Origin: Amycolatopsis balhimycina FH 1894
GTDB lineage: Bacteria; Actinomycetota; Actinomycetes; Mycobacteriales; Pseudonocardiaceae
Length of the DNA: 64,000 bases
Assembly (NCBI RefSeq): GCF_000384295.1
Contig: NZ_KB913037.1
Coordinates: 1,593,975-1,657,974, forward strand
Reading direction: 5' to 3'
Shown: positions 8,948 to 17,132 of the stretch, in pieces
Numbering within the stretch: position 1 is the first letter of the stretch
How the letters are laid out: each line of letters begins with the position of its first letter
Program-made: the position numbers and the translations under genes
The notes under the pieces: model-generated
What the model saw: only the letters and a program-made list of their open reading frames with translations
Told to the model about the DNA's origin: nothing
Database searches by the model: none

Positions 8948-9876
8948 CGCATCCTCTCCACCTTCACGGCACTGATCCACCGGTCCCTGGCCGCGACGTC
9001 GATCTCGCCGGCGACCGGCCGCAGCACGGCGGCGGCCGACGTGGCGACCACGTCCGCGAGAGCAACCGGCCAGTCCACTTCGGACACTCCACCGGCGGCG
9101 GCCAGCTGTAGCGCCAGCGCGGCGGCTCCGGCGTCTCCGGCACCGGCCGAGTTGCCGGTGACGACCTCGGCGGGCCAGGCGCGCCAAGCACCCCGGGCGG
9201 TCACGGCGATCGCCCCTTCGGGGCCCAAGGTCGCGACCACCGCCGGGGCTCCCGCGGCCACGAGGTCCTGACAGGCGTCGACTCCGGGTCCGGCCAGTTC
9301 CGCCAGCTCGTCCTCGTTCGGCATGAGCACCGCCCCGCTGCCGGCGGCCTCGCGGAGGGCGGCGCCGGAGACATCGGCGATGACCGGCACGTCGTGCCGG
9401 GCGCACAGCCGGGCCGCCGTCGCCGGGACGTCGGCGCTCAGGCCCACCGGCACGCTTCCGGAGATCACGACGGCTCCCACCCCGGCCGCGAGCTCGGCGC
9501 GGAGAGCCTCGAGGATGCCGGTTTCCGCGGTCGCGTCAACCGGGGAGCCGGCCTCCTGCACCATCGTCGTCCCGTCGGCGGGAGTCACCACCGCCACGGT
9601 CCGCCGCACCGCGGGCAGCGCCGGGACGAGCCGGTGGGCGAGGCCCAGCCGGTCCAGCCCGTCCCGGAACTCGTCGGGCGTCCGGGTCGTGGTCAGCGCC
9701 AGCACCAGGCTCCGGCCGCCCAGTTCGCGGACCACCGCCGCGACGTTGACGCCCTTGCCGCCCGCGCGGGACCGGACGCCCGATACCCGCGTGGTCCCGC
9801 CGAGGTGCAGCGCGTCGGCCCGGTAGGTCACGTCGATCGCGGGGTTGAGGGTGATGGTGACGATCCGCGGCGTCAT
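8944..9876 (-). CDS. PfkB-family 1-phosphofructokinase / tagatose-6-phosphate kinase
   Basis: This 310-residue ribokinase-superfamily enzyme has the N-terminal TLNPAIDVTY typical of phosphofructo- and tagatose-6-phosphate kinases. It also has the GGKGVNVA signature (39-46) and the C-terminal anion-hole motif AGAGDAGAA, with the likely catalytic base Asp248. It should phosphorylate a ketose phosphate to the bisphosphate used by the next gene's aldolase. It overlaps the EamA gene upstream and the aldolase gene downstream by 4 bases each, so the three are co-translated. Context favours tagatose 6-phosphate. Confidence 0.88.
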   Translation of the reverse strand: MTPRIVTITLNPAIDVTYRADALHLGGTTRVSGVRSRAGGKGVNVAAVVRELGGRSLVLALTTTRTPDEFRDGLDRLGLAHRLVPALPAVRRTVAVVTPADGTTMVQEAGSPVDATAETGILEALRAELAAGVGAVVISGSVPVGLSADVPATAARLCARHDVPVIADVSGAALREAAGSGAVLMPNEDELAELAGPGVDACQDLVAAGAPAVVATLGPEGAIAVTARGAWRAWPAEVVTGNSAGAGDAGAAALALQLAAAGGVSEVDWPVALADVVATSAAAVLRPVAGEIDVAARDRWISAVKVERMR

Positions 9877-10790
9877 AGCGCGGCGCTGCCGAGGACCGGC
9901 TCGGTGGTCTTTTCCGCGCGGTACACCATCAGGGTCGAACCGGCCAGGGCCAGCACGATGCCCGCGATCTGGAACCCGGTGGGTGCGGCGCCGAAGAACA
10001 GCAGCGACAGGACGATGGTCAGCACAGGAGCGAGCGCGTTGGTCACCGGCGCCACGATCGACGCCTTGCCCCGGCTCATCGCCATCACGAGGAACAGCGC
10101 GCCGACCGAGTTGAGCAGCTGGGTCCCCGCGGTGAGCGCGGGCGCCTGCCACGGAAACGCCAGCGGGAGCCCGCCCATCATCAGCACCGCGACCGGGATC
10201 AGCAGCAACCCGCTGACGGTCATCCAGCCGAACGTCGAAGCGTCGTCCACCCCGGCGAGCGCGGCCTTGCGCATGAAGAACGCCTGGACACCCCACGCCA
10301 CGCAGACTCCCGCGGCCAGCACCAGGTAGAGCCACCCGCTGTCGCCGCCGTCACCGGTGGAGACGGAGAACAGCACGACGGCGACGAGCGCGAGCAGCAC
10401 GCCGGCCCACGACCACCCGCCGAGCCGTTCCCGCAGCACGGCGAACGCCAGCAACACCGTGACCGCGGGCGAAAGCGCGACGATCGGGAAGATCACGTAG
10501 GCCGGTCCGATGGTGAGGGCCTTGAACAGCAGCAGCTGTCCCCCCGCCCCGGTGAGCCCGATCAGCAGCCCGTACCCGGCGGCGACCCGGCCGCGGTCGA
10601 ACTTCTTGCCCCGCAGCGAGAACCACGCGGGCACGAGCATGGTCAGCGCCCAGACCACGTACACCATCGGGTCGGGGTAGGCGTAGAGCTTGGTGGGCAG
10701 GCTGGAAATGGCCCCCCACACCCCCCAGAACACCACCAGCAGTCCCGCGTACGGGATCCAGCCGCGGGTGGGCACACCTGATCCGGTCAT
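9873..10790 (-). CDS. EamA/DMT-superfamily membrane transporter
   Basis: The 305-residue product has about ten hydrophobic helices arranged as two EamA repeats (first ends near LRERLGGW, second near VLALAGSTLMVYR), typical of drug/metabolite transporters. GAGGAG lies just before its ATG. It sits between the amino-sugar kinase and the PfkB kinase in the same operon. It may therefore move the amino sugar or a pathway by-product across the membrane; direction and substrate are unknown. Most characterised DMT members export, but several carry sugars. Confidence 0.85.
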   Translation of the reverse strand: MTGSGVPTRGWIPYAGLLVVFWGVWGAISSLPTKLYAYPDPMVYVVWALTMLVPAWFSLRGKKFDRGRVAAGYGLLIGLTGAGGQLLLFKALTIGPAYVIFPIVALSPAVTVLLAFAVLRERLGGWSWAGVLLALVAVVLFSVSTGDGGDSGWLYLVLAAGVCVAWGVQAFFMRKAALAGVDDASTFGWMTVSGLLLIPVAVLMMGGLPLAFPWQAPALTAGTQLLNSVGALFLVMAMSRGKASIVAPVTNALAPVLTIVLSLLFFGAAPTGFQIAGIVLALAGSTLMVYRAEKTTEPVLGSAAL

Positions 10791-10799
10791 CTCGGCTCC

Positions 10800-11756
10800 T
10801 CAGTGAGGCAGGGACGCGGTGGAGTGGACTTGCCCGGCACGCAACGGGTGTCCGTGCAGGCGTGCCGCGTAGAGCGCGGCACCGATGTGCGGTTCCAGCA
10901 GTGGCTCACGCAGGTCGTACTCGAGGGAAAGCGCGTCGCGGAACGACGACAGCACGTGCGCCGACCCGAACATGCCACCGGAGTACGACACCGGAACCCG
11001 TTGTGCGGCGTCGAATCCGAGCGCTCCCCGGCCGACATCCACGAGCAGCGCGAGCTCCCGCCCGGCTTCCCGGAGCACTCCGGTCGCGACCGCGTCGCCG
11101 GCCTCCGCGGCCCGGGCCACGACCTTGCTCAGCGTCGCGACCTTGCCCCGGTCGCCGTGCCACTGGTTCACGACGACGTCGATCGCGTCGAAGTCGGCGG
11201 CGAGGCCGAGGGACTGGCGCATTTCCGCCACGAGCGGCCCGGCGGGCAGCCGCCCGTCGACCATGCGGCTGAACGCGTTCAGGCCCTGGATCGCCACCCA
11301 GTAGCCGGAGCCTTCGTCACCGAACAGCTCGCTCCAGCCGCCACCGCGCCACTGCTTGCCTTCGTGCTCGCCGTAGGCGATCGAGCCGGTGCCGGCGACG
11401 ACGTTGATGCCGTCGATCGCCCCCAGCGACCCGGCCCAGCCGCAGATCATGTCGTTGCCGCAGCGATAGTTTCCCGAACCGAGGATCCTGGCCGGTACCG
11501 CGTCGAGCACCGGCACGTCGGCACTGATCTCCCCGTAGGCAGGCAAGCCGAAGAAGGCGTACGTGATGTCCGAGACCGGAATACCCGCGGCGTGGCACAC
11601 TTCGCCGATCCCCTGGCGCAACAGGGGTTCCACGATCTGCAGACCTTCGCTCAGGTAGTACACGCTCGCGGTCCTGGCCTCCGCGACGACCCGGCCGTCG
11701 AGATCGACCAGGCAGAACGCCGTCTTCGTCCCCCCACCATCGACACCGAGGAACAC
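10800..11756 (-). CDS. BadF/BcrA-type amino-sugar kinase
   Basis: The GTG start at 11756 follows GGAGGTGAGC. The 318-residue product is an ASKHA-fold kinase of the family that includes N-acetylglucosamine kinase and the bacterial glucosamine kinase GspK. It has phosphate-1 loop GVDGGGTK (4-11), a catalytic Asp102 in GNDMICGWAG, phosphate-2 loop AGTGSIAYG (121-129) and GDEGSGYW (146-153). It should phosphorylate a hexosamine at O6 in the cytoplasm. It lies directly after the AgaS-type gene and ahead of the tagatose-phosphate enzymes. No deacetylase gene is present in the operon, so a free amino sugar such as galactosamine is the simplest substrate. Confidence 0.85.
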   Translation of the reverse strand: MFLGVDGGGTKTAFCLVDLDGRVVAEARTASVYYLSEGLQIVEPLLRQGIGEVCHAAGIPVSDITYAFFGLPAYGEISADVPVLDAVPARILGSGNYRCGNDMICGWAGSLGAIDGINVVAGTGSIAYGEHEGKQWRGGGWSELFGDEGSGYWVAIQGLNAFSRMVDGRLPAGPLVAEMRQSLGLAADFDAIDVVVNQWHGDRGKVATLSKVVARAAEAGDAVATGVLREAGRELALLVDVGRGALGFDAAQRVPVSYSGGMFGSAHVLSSFRDALSLEYDLREPLLEPHIGAALYAARLHGHPLRAGQVHSTASLPH

Positions 11757-11757
11757 T

Positions 11758-12888
11758 TCAGCTCACCTCCGGAGGCGCGAATTCGTGGATGACCACGCCC
11801 TGCACGACGCGGTTCACCTCCCCTTCGGGGAACGGGTTGTCCGGGGTGACGCCGAGGGCGAGCGAGCAGGCGAGCGCCGTGGTCTGCGCGGCGATCACGA
11901 CGAGCAACGCGTAACCGGCAACGGGTACGCCGGGTGGCGAGGGCACGGGCCAGATCCGTGCGCCACCGACCTCTCCCGCGTCGTCCCCGCCCACCACGAC
12001 CACCCGCTCCTCGCCGAGTGACTGCACCAGCTCGCGCGCGATGTCCACGTCATAGCGCCGCGCGTGCGGATCGATGGAGAGGAAGACCACGGCGATGGTG
12101 CGCTCGTCGAGCACCGACTTCGGTCCGTGCCGGAAGCCCAGCGCGGAATCGGCGAGGCCGACCACCTCACCCCGGGTCAGCTCGAGGCACTTGAGCGCGG
12201 CCTCCCGGGCCAGCCCGCGAAGCGGCCCGGAGCCCAGGAACACCAGCCGGGCCGGCTTGGCGCCGGAAATCGCCGGCGCGTGTTCCGCGGCACCGTCGAG
12301 CACCGCCGACCCGGCGCGCGCCAGCGCGTCGACGTCGACGTCCACGCCGAAGGCGAGCAGTGCCGCCAGCGCCATCCCGGTGAACGAGGAGGTCATCGCG
12401 AATCCGCGGTCGTTGACCTCGTCCGGAAGGTTCACGACGACCGCGTTCCCGGCGCCGGACCACCGCCGTGCCAGCCGGCCGCCCGGGTCGCACGTGATCA
12501 CCAGGTGCCGCAGCTCCGGCGCCAGCCGCTGCAGCAGGTCCGCCGCCGCGACGGACTCGGGGCTGTTGCCACTGCGCGCGAAGGACACCAGCAGGATCGG
12601 CCGGTCGTCCACGACCACGGCACCCGGGTCGGCGACGATCTCCGTGGTCGCGATCGCCTCGACCGGCCGGCCGAGGTGGCGCGCGAGATCGCGGGCCACG
12701 ACCTCGCCGACGAACGCCGAGGTACCCGCACCGGTGAGCACGATCCGCCACCCGGAGAGCCCGATCAGCTTCCCGATTTCCGGCCGGGCCCGCCGCACGG
12801 CCTCCGCCACCCGGATCCAGGTGGCGGGCTGCTGCTCGATCTCCCGCGCGGTCCAGCTGTCGCCGGGCCACCGCCCGCTGCTCTGCAT
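11758..12888 (-). CDS. agaS: SIS-domain amino-sugar-phosphate deaminase/isomerase (AgaS-like)
   Basis: This 376-residue protein has two SIS domains. The first carries the phosphosugar-binding GAGTSAFVG (53-61) and SFARSGNSPES (102-112), and the second holds GLADSALGFRHGPKS. The size and the HGPKS element match AgaS, which converts galactosamine 6-phosphate to tagatose 6-phosphate plus ammonia, and the related NagB-II glucosamine-6-phosphate deaminases. It is the first gene of a five-gene minus-strand operon with a good GGAGG before its ATG. A matching operator lies upstream in the gap shared with deoR. The downstream kinase and aldolase favour the tagatose route over the fructose route. Confidence 0.82.
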   Translation of the reverse strand: MQSSGRWPGDSWTAREIEQQPATWIRVAEAVRRARPEIGKLIGLSGWRIVLTGAGTSAFVGEVVARDLARHLGRPVEAIATTEIVADPGAVVVDDRPILLVSFARSGNSPESVAAADLLQRLAPELRHLVITCDPGGRLARRWSGAGNAVVVNLPDEVNDRGFAMTSSFTGMALAALLAFGVDVDVDALARAGSAVLDGAAEHAPAISGAKPARLVFLGSGPLRGLAREAALKCLELTRGEVVGLADSALGFRHGPKSVLDERTIAVVFLSIDPHARRYDVDIARELVQSLGEERVVVVGGDDAGEVGGARIWPVPSPPGVPVAGYALLVVIAAQTTALACSLALGVTPDNPFPEGEVNRVVQGVVIHEFAPPEVS

Positions 12889-12905
12889 AGGTGTTGCCTC
12901 CGATT

Positions 12906-12924
12906 TCCGGGACGTTCTCCCGGA
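12906..12924 (-). promoter_or_regulatory. Leader hairpin before the agaS operon
   Basis: Perfect 7-bp arms TCCGGGA / TCCCGGA with a 5-base loop fall in the untranslated leader of the operon, a few bases before its ribosome-binding site. This could affect translation or mRNA stability; no function is shown. Confidence 0.35.
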
Positions 12925-12964
12925 GACTCATCCGCTCCCCGCGCCAGGGGCAAGGTTCGGTGTC

Positions 12965-12992
12965 CAAATGCGCATCCGGATTGAGCGTTTCG
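12965..12992. promoter_or_regulatory. Candidate DeoR operator 1 (agaS-deoR gap)
   Basis: This 28-base element starts CAAATGCGCAT and ends TTGAGCGTTTCG. It matches the perfect palindrome at 13820-13847 at 22 of 28 positions. It overlaps the likely -35 of deoR and stands upstream of agaS, which is where an autoregulated repressor should bind. Confidence 0.65.
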
Positions 12993-13008
12993 CCGGCTGT
13001 CGTAGGCT
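12981..13008 (+). promoter_or_regulatory. Likely deoR promoter, possibly leaderless
   Basis: TTGAGC (12981-12986), a 16-base spacer and TAGGCT (13003-13008) place the transcription start at or next to the ATG at 13015. The message could therefore be leaderless; no ribosome-binding site is visible before the ATG. The -35 lies within operator 1. Confidence 0.5.
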
Positions 13009-13014
13009 CGGCCC

Positions 13015-13821
13015 ATGTCCACGCGGAAACGGCGCACCACCCGGGCCGAGCGGCTCTCGGAGCTGTTGCGGGTGCTCGCGGACACCGGTTCGCTGCACGT
13101 GGGTGAGCTCAGCGCGCGGTTCGGCGTCTCCTCCGCCACGCTGCGGCGCGATCTGGCCAAATTGGCGGAACAGCGGCTGCTGACCCGCACCCACGGCGGC
13201 GCGCGGCCCCGGGGGCACACGAACGAGGTGCCGCCGCCCTACCGGGAAAGCCGTTCCCGGGACGCCAAACGCGCCATCGTGCACGCGGCGATCCGCACGT
13301 TGCCCGCCGGCAAGCACGTCATCGCCCTGACCGGCGGCTCGACCACGAGCGAACTCGCCAGGGAGCTGCCGGGCCGGGCGGATCTGACGGTGGTCACGAA
13401 CGCGTTGAACATCGCGATGGACCTGGCCCTGCACCCGCGGCTGAAGCTGGTCGTCGTCGGTGGCGTCGCCCGGCCGCAGTCCTACGAGCTGGTCGGCCCC
13501 TGGGCCGAGCACGTGCTGGCCTCGATCAGCGTCGGAACGGCTTTCGTCGGTGTGGACGGCATCGACGCGACGGCGGGCATCACCACCCACGACGAGAACG
13601 AGGCCAGGACCAACCGCGCCATGCTCGGCCGCGCCCAGCGGGTGGTCGTGCTGGCCGACGGCAGCAAGCTCGGGCGGACCACCCTCGCCCGCATGGGTGA
13701 CATCCAGGACGTGCACGAGGTCATCACCGACGCCTCCGCCGCACCCGGCGCGGTCGCGGCGATCCGCCGGGCCGGTGTCCGGGTCACCGTCGTCGAGGTC
13801 GGTGCCACCGCGGAGCGGTGA
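13015..13821 (+). CDS. DeoR-family transcriptional repressor of the galactosamine genes
   Basis: The 268-residue regulator has an N-terminal DeoR helix-turn-helix (about 10-62; HVGELSARFGVSSATLRRDL), followed by the family linker LTRTHGGARP. The C-terminal sugar-phosphate-binding DeoRC domain contains the phosphate loop ALTGGSTTSELA and the VADGSKLGRTTLARMG segment near the end. DeoR proteins of this type sense phosphosugars. It lies between the divergent agaS operon and the GH114 gene, and both its flanks carry the same 28-bp operator-like element. It therefore probably coordinates extracellular polymer cleavage with intracellular catabolism. Confidence 0.9.
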   Translation: MSTRKRRTTRAERLSELLRVLADTGSLHVGELSARFGVSSATLRRDLAKLAEQRLLTRTHGGARPRGHTNEVPPPYRESRSRDAKRAIVHAAIRTLPAGKHVIALTGGSTTSELARELPGRADLTVVTNALNIAMDLALHPRLKLVVVGGVARPQSYELVGPWAEHVLASISVGTAFVGVDGIDATAGITTHDENEARTNRAMLGRAQRVVVLADGSKLGRTTLARMGDIQDVHEVITDASAAPGAVAAIRRAGVRVTVVEVGATAER

Positions 13822-13847
13822 AACGCGCATCGCGAATGCGCGTTTCG
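13820..13847. promoter_or_regulatory. Candidate DeoR operator 2 (upstream of GH114 gene)
   Basis: Two perfect 11-bp arms, GAAACGCGCAT and ATGCGCGTTTC, are separated by CGCGA. The element begins at the last codons of deoR and abuts the GH114 promoter. There is no T-run after it, and its close match to the site at 12965 argues for an operator rather than a terminator. Confidence 0.65.
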
Positions 13848-13876
13848 TTGACCGCGGTGATCGTCCTGCCTACCTT
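13848..13876 (+). promoter_or_regulatory. Likely promoter of the GH114 gene
   Basis: TTGACC (13848-13853), a 17-base spacer and TACCTT (13871-13876) lie directly after operator 2, about 35 bases before the ATG. A repressor bound at operator 2 would touch the -35 box. Confidence 0.5.
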
Positions 13877-13911
13877 TCGCCGACAACAGCCCCGACGATG
13901 ATGGAGTCCGG

Positions 13912-14727
13912 ATGAAGCGTTCTCTCCCCGTCCCCGGCAAGCGATTCGCTTCTTTCACGGCGGCGGGCGCACTGGCCGCCGGCCTGCTCGCCGCGGCCGC
14001 CGCCCCGGCCTCGGCCGCGGTCACCCTGCCCCCGCAGGCCGCCGGGTTCGACTACCAGATCGGCGGCGCCTACACCCCGCCGTCCGGGGTGCAGATCGTC
14101 AGCCGCGACTTCTCGGCGGCCCCCGCGAGCGGCAAGTACAACATCTGCTACCTCAACGCTTTCCAGGCGCAGAAGGGCGCGGACGGCGAATGGCAGAGCG
14201 ACCTGCTGCTCCGCGATGCGAACGGCAACAAGGTAGTCGACCCTGACTGGAAGGAAACCCTGCTCGACCTGCGCACCGCCGACAAGCGCAGCCGGGTGGC
14301 GGCCAAGGTCGGCAGCTGGATCGACACGTGCGCTTCGAAGGGGTACCAGGCGATCGAGCCGGACAACTACGACAGCTACAGCCGGTCCAAGAACCTGCTC
14401 ACCACAACGCACGCGCAGGAGTACATCAAGCTCCTGTCCGCCTACGCCCACGGCAAGAACCTCGCCATCGCCCAGAAGAACACCCCGGAATTGGCCGGCA
14501 ACCGGGTCGCCAACGGCCTCGACTTCGCCGTCACCGAAGAATGCGGTGAATACGAGGAGTGCGCCGACTACGCCGGCCCGTTCAACAACCGGGTGGTCGA
14601 CGTCGAGTACACCGCTTCGGGCATGAGCAAGGGCTGCCCGGAGTGGAAGAGCAAGATCAGCATCGTCCGGCGTGACCTGTACGTGGTGCCCCAGGGGACG
14701 AGCGGGTACGTCCGCAAGACCTGCTGA
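13912..14727 (+). CDS. Secreted GH114 endo-alpha-1,4-polygalactosaminidase
   Basis: The 271-residue product starts with a clear Sec signal peptide, with cleavage likely after APASA near residue 35. The mature part is a GH114-type TIM barrel. It has the GYQAIEPDNYDSY segment (144-156) with acidic residues Glu149 and Asp151, and FAVTEECGEYEEC (205-217) with Glu209/Glu210, at the positions where this family keeps its acidic catalytic pair. Three or more cysteines suggest disulfides. GH114 enzymes cut alpha-1,4-linked galactosamine polymers such as fungal galactosaminogalactan. The divergent operon encodes galactosamine-phosphate catabolism and shares the operator, which strongly supports this function. 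The exact catalytic residues are assigned by motif, not alignment. Confidence 0.85.
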   Translation: MKRSLPVPGKRFASFTAAGALAAGLLAAAAAPASAAVTLPPQAAGFDYQIGGAYTPPSGVQIVSRDFSAAPASGKYNICYLNAFQAQKGADGEWQSDLLLRDANGNKVVDPDWKETLLDLRTADKRSRVAAKVGSWIDTCASKGYQAIEPDNYDSYSRSKNLLTTTHAQEYIKLLSAYAHGKNLAIAQKNTPELAGNRVANGLDFAVTEECGEYEECADYAGPFNNRVVDVEYTASGMSKGCPEWKSKISIVRRDLYVVPQGTSGYVRKTC

Positions 14728-14737
14728 CGCGCGCACC

Positions 14738-14766
14738 TTGACACGTTCGATCGCGCTCGCTTTACT
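14738..14766 (+). promoter_or_regulatory. Likely promoter of the ABC-GH4 operon
   Basis: A consensus TTGACA (14738-14743), a 17-base spacer and TTTACT (14761-14766) lie 11 bases after the GH114 stop and about 180 bases before the binding-protein start. No copy of the DeoR operator is visible here, so this operon may be controlled separately. Confidence 0.55.
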
Positions 14767-14942
14767 GCTGTCCACGTCGCAACGAACACCCGACGTCAGA
14801 GGTATGCCCAGCCGGTATGTCGGTTCCCCCGCGAGCCCGGACTGAGTCGCCAGGACCTCTTCGAGAGTCCGAGGCGGGGTCGTGCCCACCATCATCCGGA
14901 GTTTTCGATGATGTCGTTTCCGTTCCCCGGCAAGGCACCCTG

Positions 14943-16208
14943 ATGGACCGCCGCGGATTCCTGCGCGGCGCCGGCGGTCTGGCCCTCGGTGCCGCCCTCG
15001 CCGGCTGCGGCCCGGCGCGGGCCACCGGGGGCCCGGTCACCGTCGAGATCTGGCACGGCCAGACCGACACCGGCAAGAAGGTGCTCGACGCGCTCGTCGC
15101 GGACTTCCACCGGACCCACCCCGGGATCCGGATCGACCTGGGCGGCGGCGTCCTCGCCGACGCGATGCTCCAGAAGATCACCGCGGCGCTCGCGTCCGGG
15201 TCGTTCCCGGACATCGCCTACGTCTTCGGTTCGGACCTCGCCAGCGTGGCGCGCAGCCCCAGCGTCGTCGACGTCACCGGCCTCGTCGACGCGGGCCCCG
15301 GCTTCTGGGCACCGGCCCGGGAAGCGGTCACCGTCAACGGCCGCGTCCGCGCGGTCCCGGCGCTGCTCGACTCACTGGCCGTGGTGTGCAACAAGGAGCT
15401 GTTCGCCAACGCCGGGCTCCCGTTGCCCGCCGCGGGCTGGACGTGGGCCGACTTCGTCGGCACAGCACGGAAACTCACCGACGCGGGCAGCGGCACCTTC
15501 GGCACCGCCTGGCCCGCCACCGGCGACGAGGACACCGTGTGGCGGCTGTGGCCGATGATCTGGGACCTCGGCGGCGACGTCATCGGCGCCGGCGGACGCG
15601 GCATCGGGTTCGCCGACCAGGGCGTCCGTGTCCTCGAAGTCGTCCGCGACCTCGCCGCGGCGCACGCCGTGTACCTCGACCCGAAGACCGGCAGCGAGCA
15701 GATGTACCAGGCGTTCGAAGCCGGTCACATCGGCATGGTCGCGACCGGCCCGTGGCAGCTGCCGGACATCACCGACGCCGGGATCGACTACGCGGTCGTG
15801 CCGCTGCCGAGCTTCAGCGGCCGTCCGGTCACCATCTCCGGCCCGGACACCTGGACGCTGTTCGACAACGGCGAAGAGCGCGTAGCGGCCGCCCAGACGT
15901 TCCTGTCCTGGCTGGCGGACCCGGCCCAGGACGTCCGCTGGGACGACGGCGCGGGCAGCCTCCCGCTGAGCCGCCGGACGCAGCAACTGCCCGCGTGGCA
16001 GGAGAAAACCGCCGAGACCCCCGGCCTGCCGGTCTTCGTCGACGCGCTGGAGAACGCTCGCGTCCGGCCCGTGCACCCGGCCTACCCCCAGGTGTCGCAG
16101 GCCCTCGGCACCGCGATCGTCGCTGTGCTACTCGGCCGGGCGACGCCGGCCGACGCGCTGCGCGACTGCGCCGCGGCCGCGAACGCCGCCTTGATCATTC
16201 CGCGATAG
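14943..16208 (+). CDS. Sugar ABC transporter substrate-binding lipoprotein (family 1)
   Basis: I chose the ATG at 14943 because it begins MDRRGFLRGAGGLALGAALAGC, a twin-arginine-type lipoprotein signal with lipobox LAGC; the 42 in-frame residues upstream look non-coding. The mature protein has the family 1 pattern: VEIWHGQTDTGKK at the start, ASGSFPDIAYVFGSD, and aromatic-rich ligand-site segments (WTWADFV, VWRLWPMIWDLGG). It should capture an oligosaccharide outside the cell and deliver it to the two permeases that follow 9 bases downstream. Lying next to a GH114 endo-enzyme, oligo-galactosamine or a galactoside is a reasonable ligand. Confidence 0.88.
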   Translation: MDRRGFLRGAGGLALGAALAGCGPARATGGPVTVEIWHGQTDTGKKVLDALVADFHRTHPGIRIDLGGGVLADAMLQKITAALASGSFPDIAYVFGSDLASVARSPSVVDVTGLVDAGPGFWAPAREAVTVNGRVRAVPALLDSLAVVCNKELFANAGLPLPAAGWTWADFVGTARKLTDAGSGTFGTAWPATGDEDTVWRLWPMIWDLGGDVIGAGGRGIGFADQGVRVLEVVRDLAAAHAVYLDPKTGSEQMYQAFEAGHIGMVATGPWQLPDITDAGIDYAVVPLPSFSGRPVTISGPDTWTLFDNGEERVAAAQTFLSWLADPAQDVRWDDGAGSLPLSRRTQQLPAWQEKTAETPGLPVFVDALENARVRPVHPAYPQVSQALGTAIVAVLLGRATPADALRDCAAAANAALIIPR

Positions 16209-16217
16209 GGAGCCGCC

Positions 16218-17132
16218 ATGCCCGGACTGCCGAGGCCCATCACCGTCACACCCGTACAACACCGGCGGCGCCGTGAGACCGCGACCGCGTGGGCGTACGT
16301 CTCCCCCGCCGTGCTCATCATCCTCGGCCTCGGCGTGGTACCCGTGGCTTGGTCGCTCGTGCTGTCCTTCCAGGCCGACGACCTGGTGACGCCGAGCCAT
16401 TGGGTGGGCCTGGACAACTACGCCGCGCTCGCCCAGGACCCGCACTTCGCCCAGGCCGTGGGGAACACCGTGCTGTACACGGTGCTCTACGTCCCGCTCA
16501 GCATCCTGTTCGGGTTCCTGCTGGCGCAGGCGCTGAACCGGCGCATCCGCCTGGTCGGCGTCTACCGGACGCTCGTGTTCGTCCCGTTCGTGCTGTCGGC
16601 GACGGCCCAGGGCGTGCTGTTCTCCTTCATCCTCGACCCGCAGTTCGGCGCGGCCAATTCGCTGCTGCACCACCTCGGCGTGTCGCCGCAAGGCTTCCTG
16701 ACCGACCCGGCGCAGGCGCTGCTGGTGCTGGTCGGCATCACGCTGTGGAGCGGGACCGGCTTCTGTGTCGTGGTGTACCTCGCCGCGCTGCAGGACGTCC
16801 CGCCGTCGCTGGTCGAGGCCGCGCGGCTGGACGGTGCCGGAACGTGGCGGGTGCTCCGGCACGTGACGCTGCCCGCGGTCACCCCGGTGACGGCGTTCCT
16901 CGTGCTGTGGCAGCTGATCACGTCGCTGCAGGTGTTCGACCTGGTCTACGTGACGACCAAGGGCGGCCCGCTCGGCTCGACGACGGTCATCGTCTACTTC
17001 GTCTGGGAGCAGGCGTTCAAGAACTTCACCGCCGGCTACGGCGCGGCGTCGGCCTACGTGCTCGCGCTGGCCCTGCTGGTCGTCGTGGTCGCGGTTCGCG
17101 TGCTGCGCCGTCCCGGGAAGGCGCTCCGATGA
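16218..17132 (+). CDS. Sugar ABC transporter permease, MalF type
   Basis: This 304-residue inner-membrane permease has six hydrophobic segments and the EAA loop VEAARLDGAGTWRVLRHVTLP that docks on the ATPase. It lies 9 bases after the binding-protein gene and overlaps the next permease by 4 bases (ATGA). No ATPase gene lies in this operon, so a shared ATPase elsewhere is expected. Confidence 0.88.
   Translation: MPGLPRPITVTPVQHRRRRETATAWAYVSPAVLIILGLGVVPVAWSLVLSFQADDLVTPSHWVGLDNYAALAQDPHFAQAVGNTVLYTVLYVPLSILFGFLLAQALNRRIRLVGVYRTLVFVPFVLSATAQGVLFSFILDPQFGAANSLLHHLGVSPQGFLTDPAQALLVLVGITLWSGTGFCVVVYLAALQDVPPSLVEAARLDGAGTWRVLRHVTLPAVTPVTAFLVLWQLITSLQVFDLVYVTTKGGPLGSTTVIVYFVWEQAFKNFTAGYGAASAYVLALALLVVVVAVRVLRRPGKALR

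Noticed and set aside
13820..13847. Palindrome after deoR as a transcription terminator
   Set aside because: It has no T-run, lies at the promoter of the next gene, and matches the upstream element at 22 of 28 positions, so an operator is the better reading.
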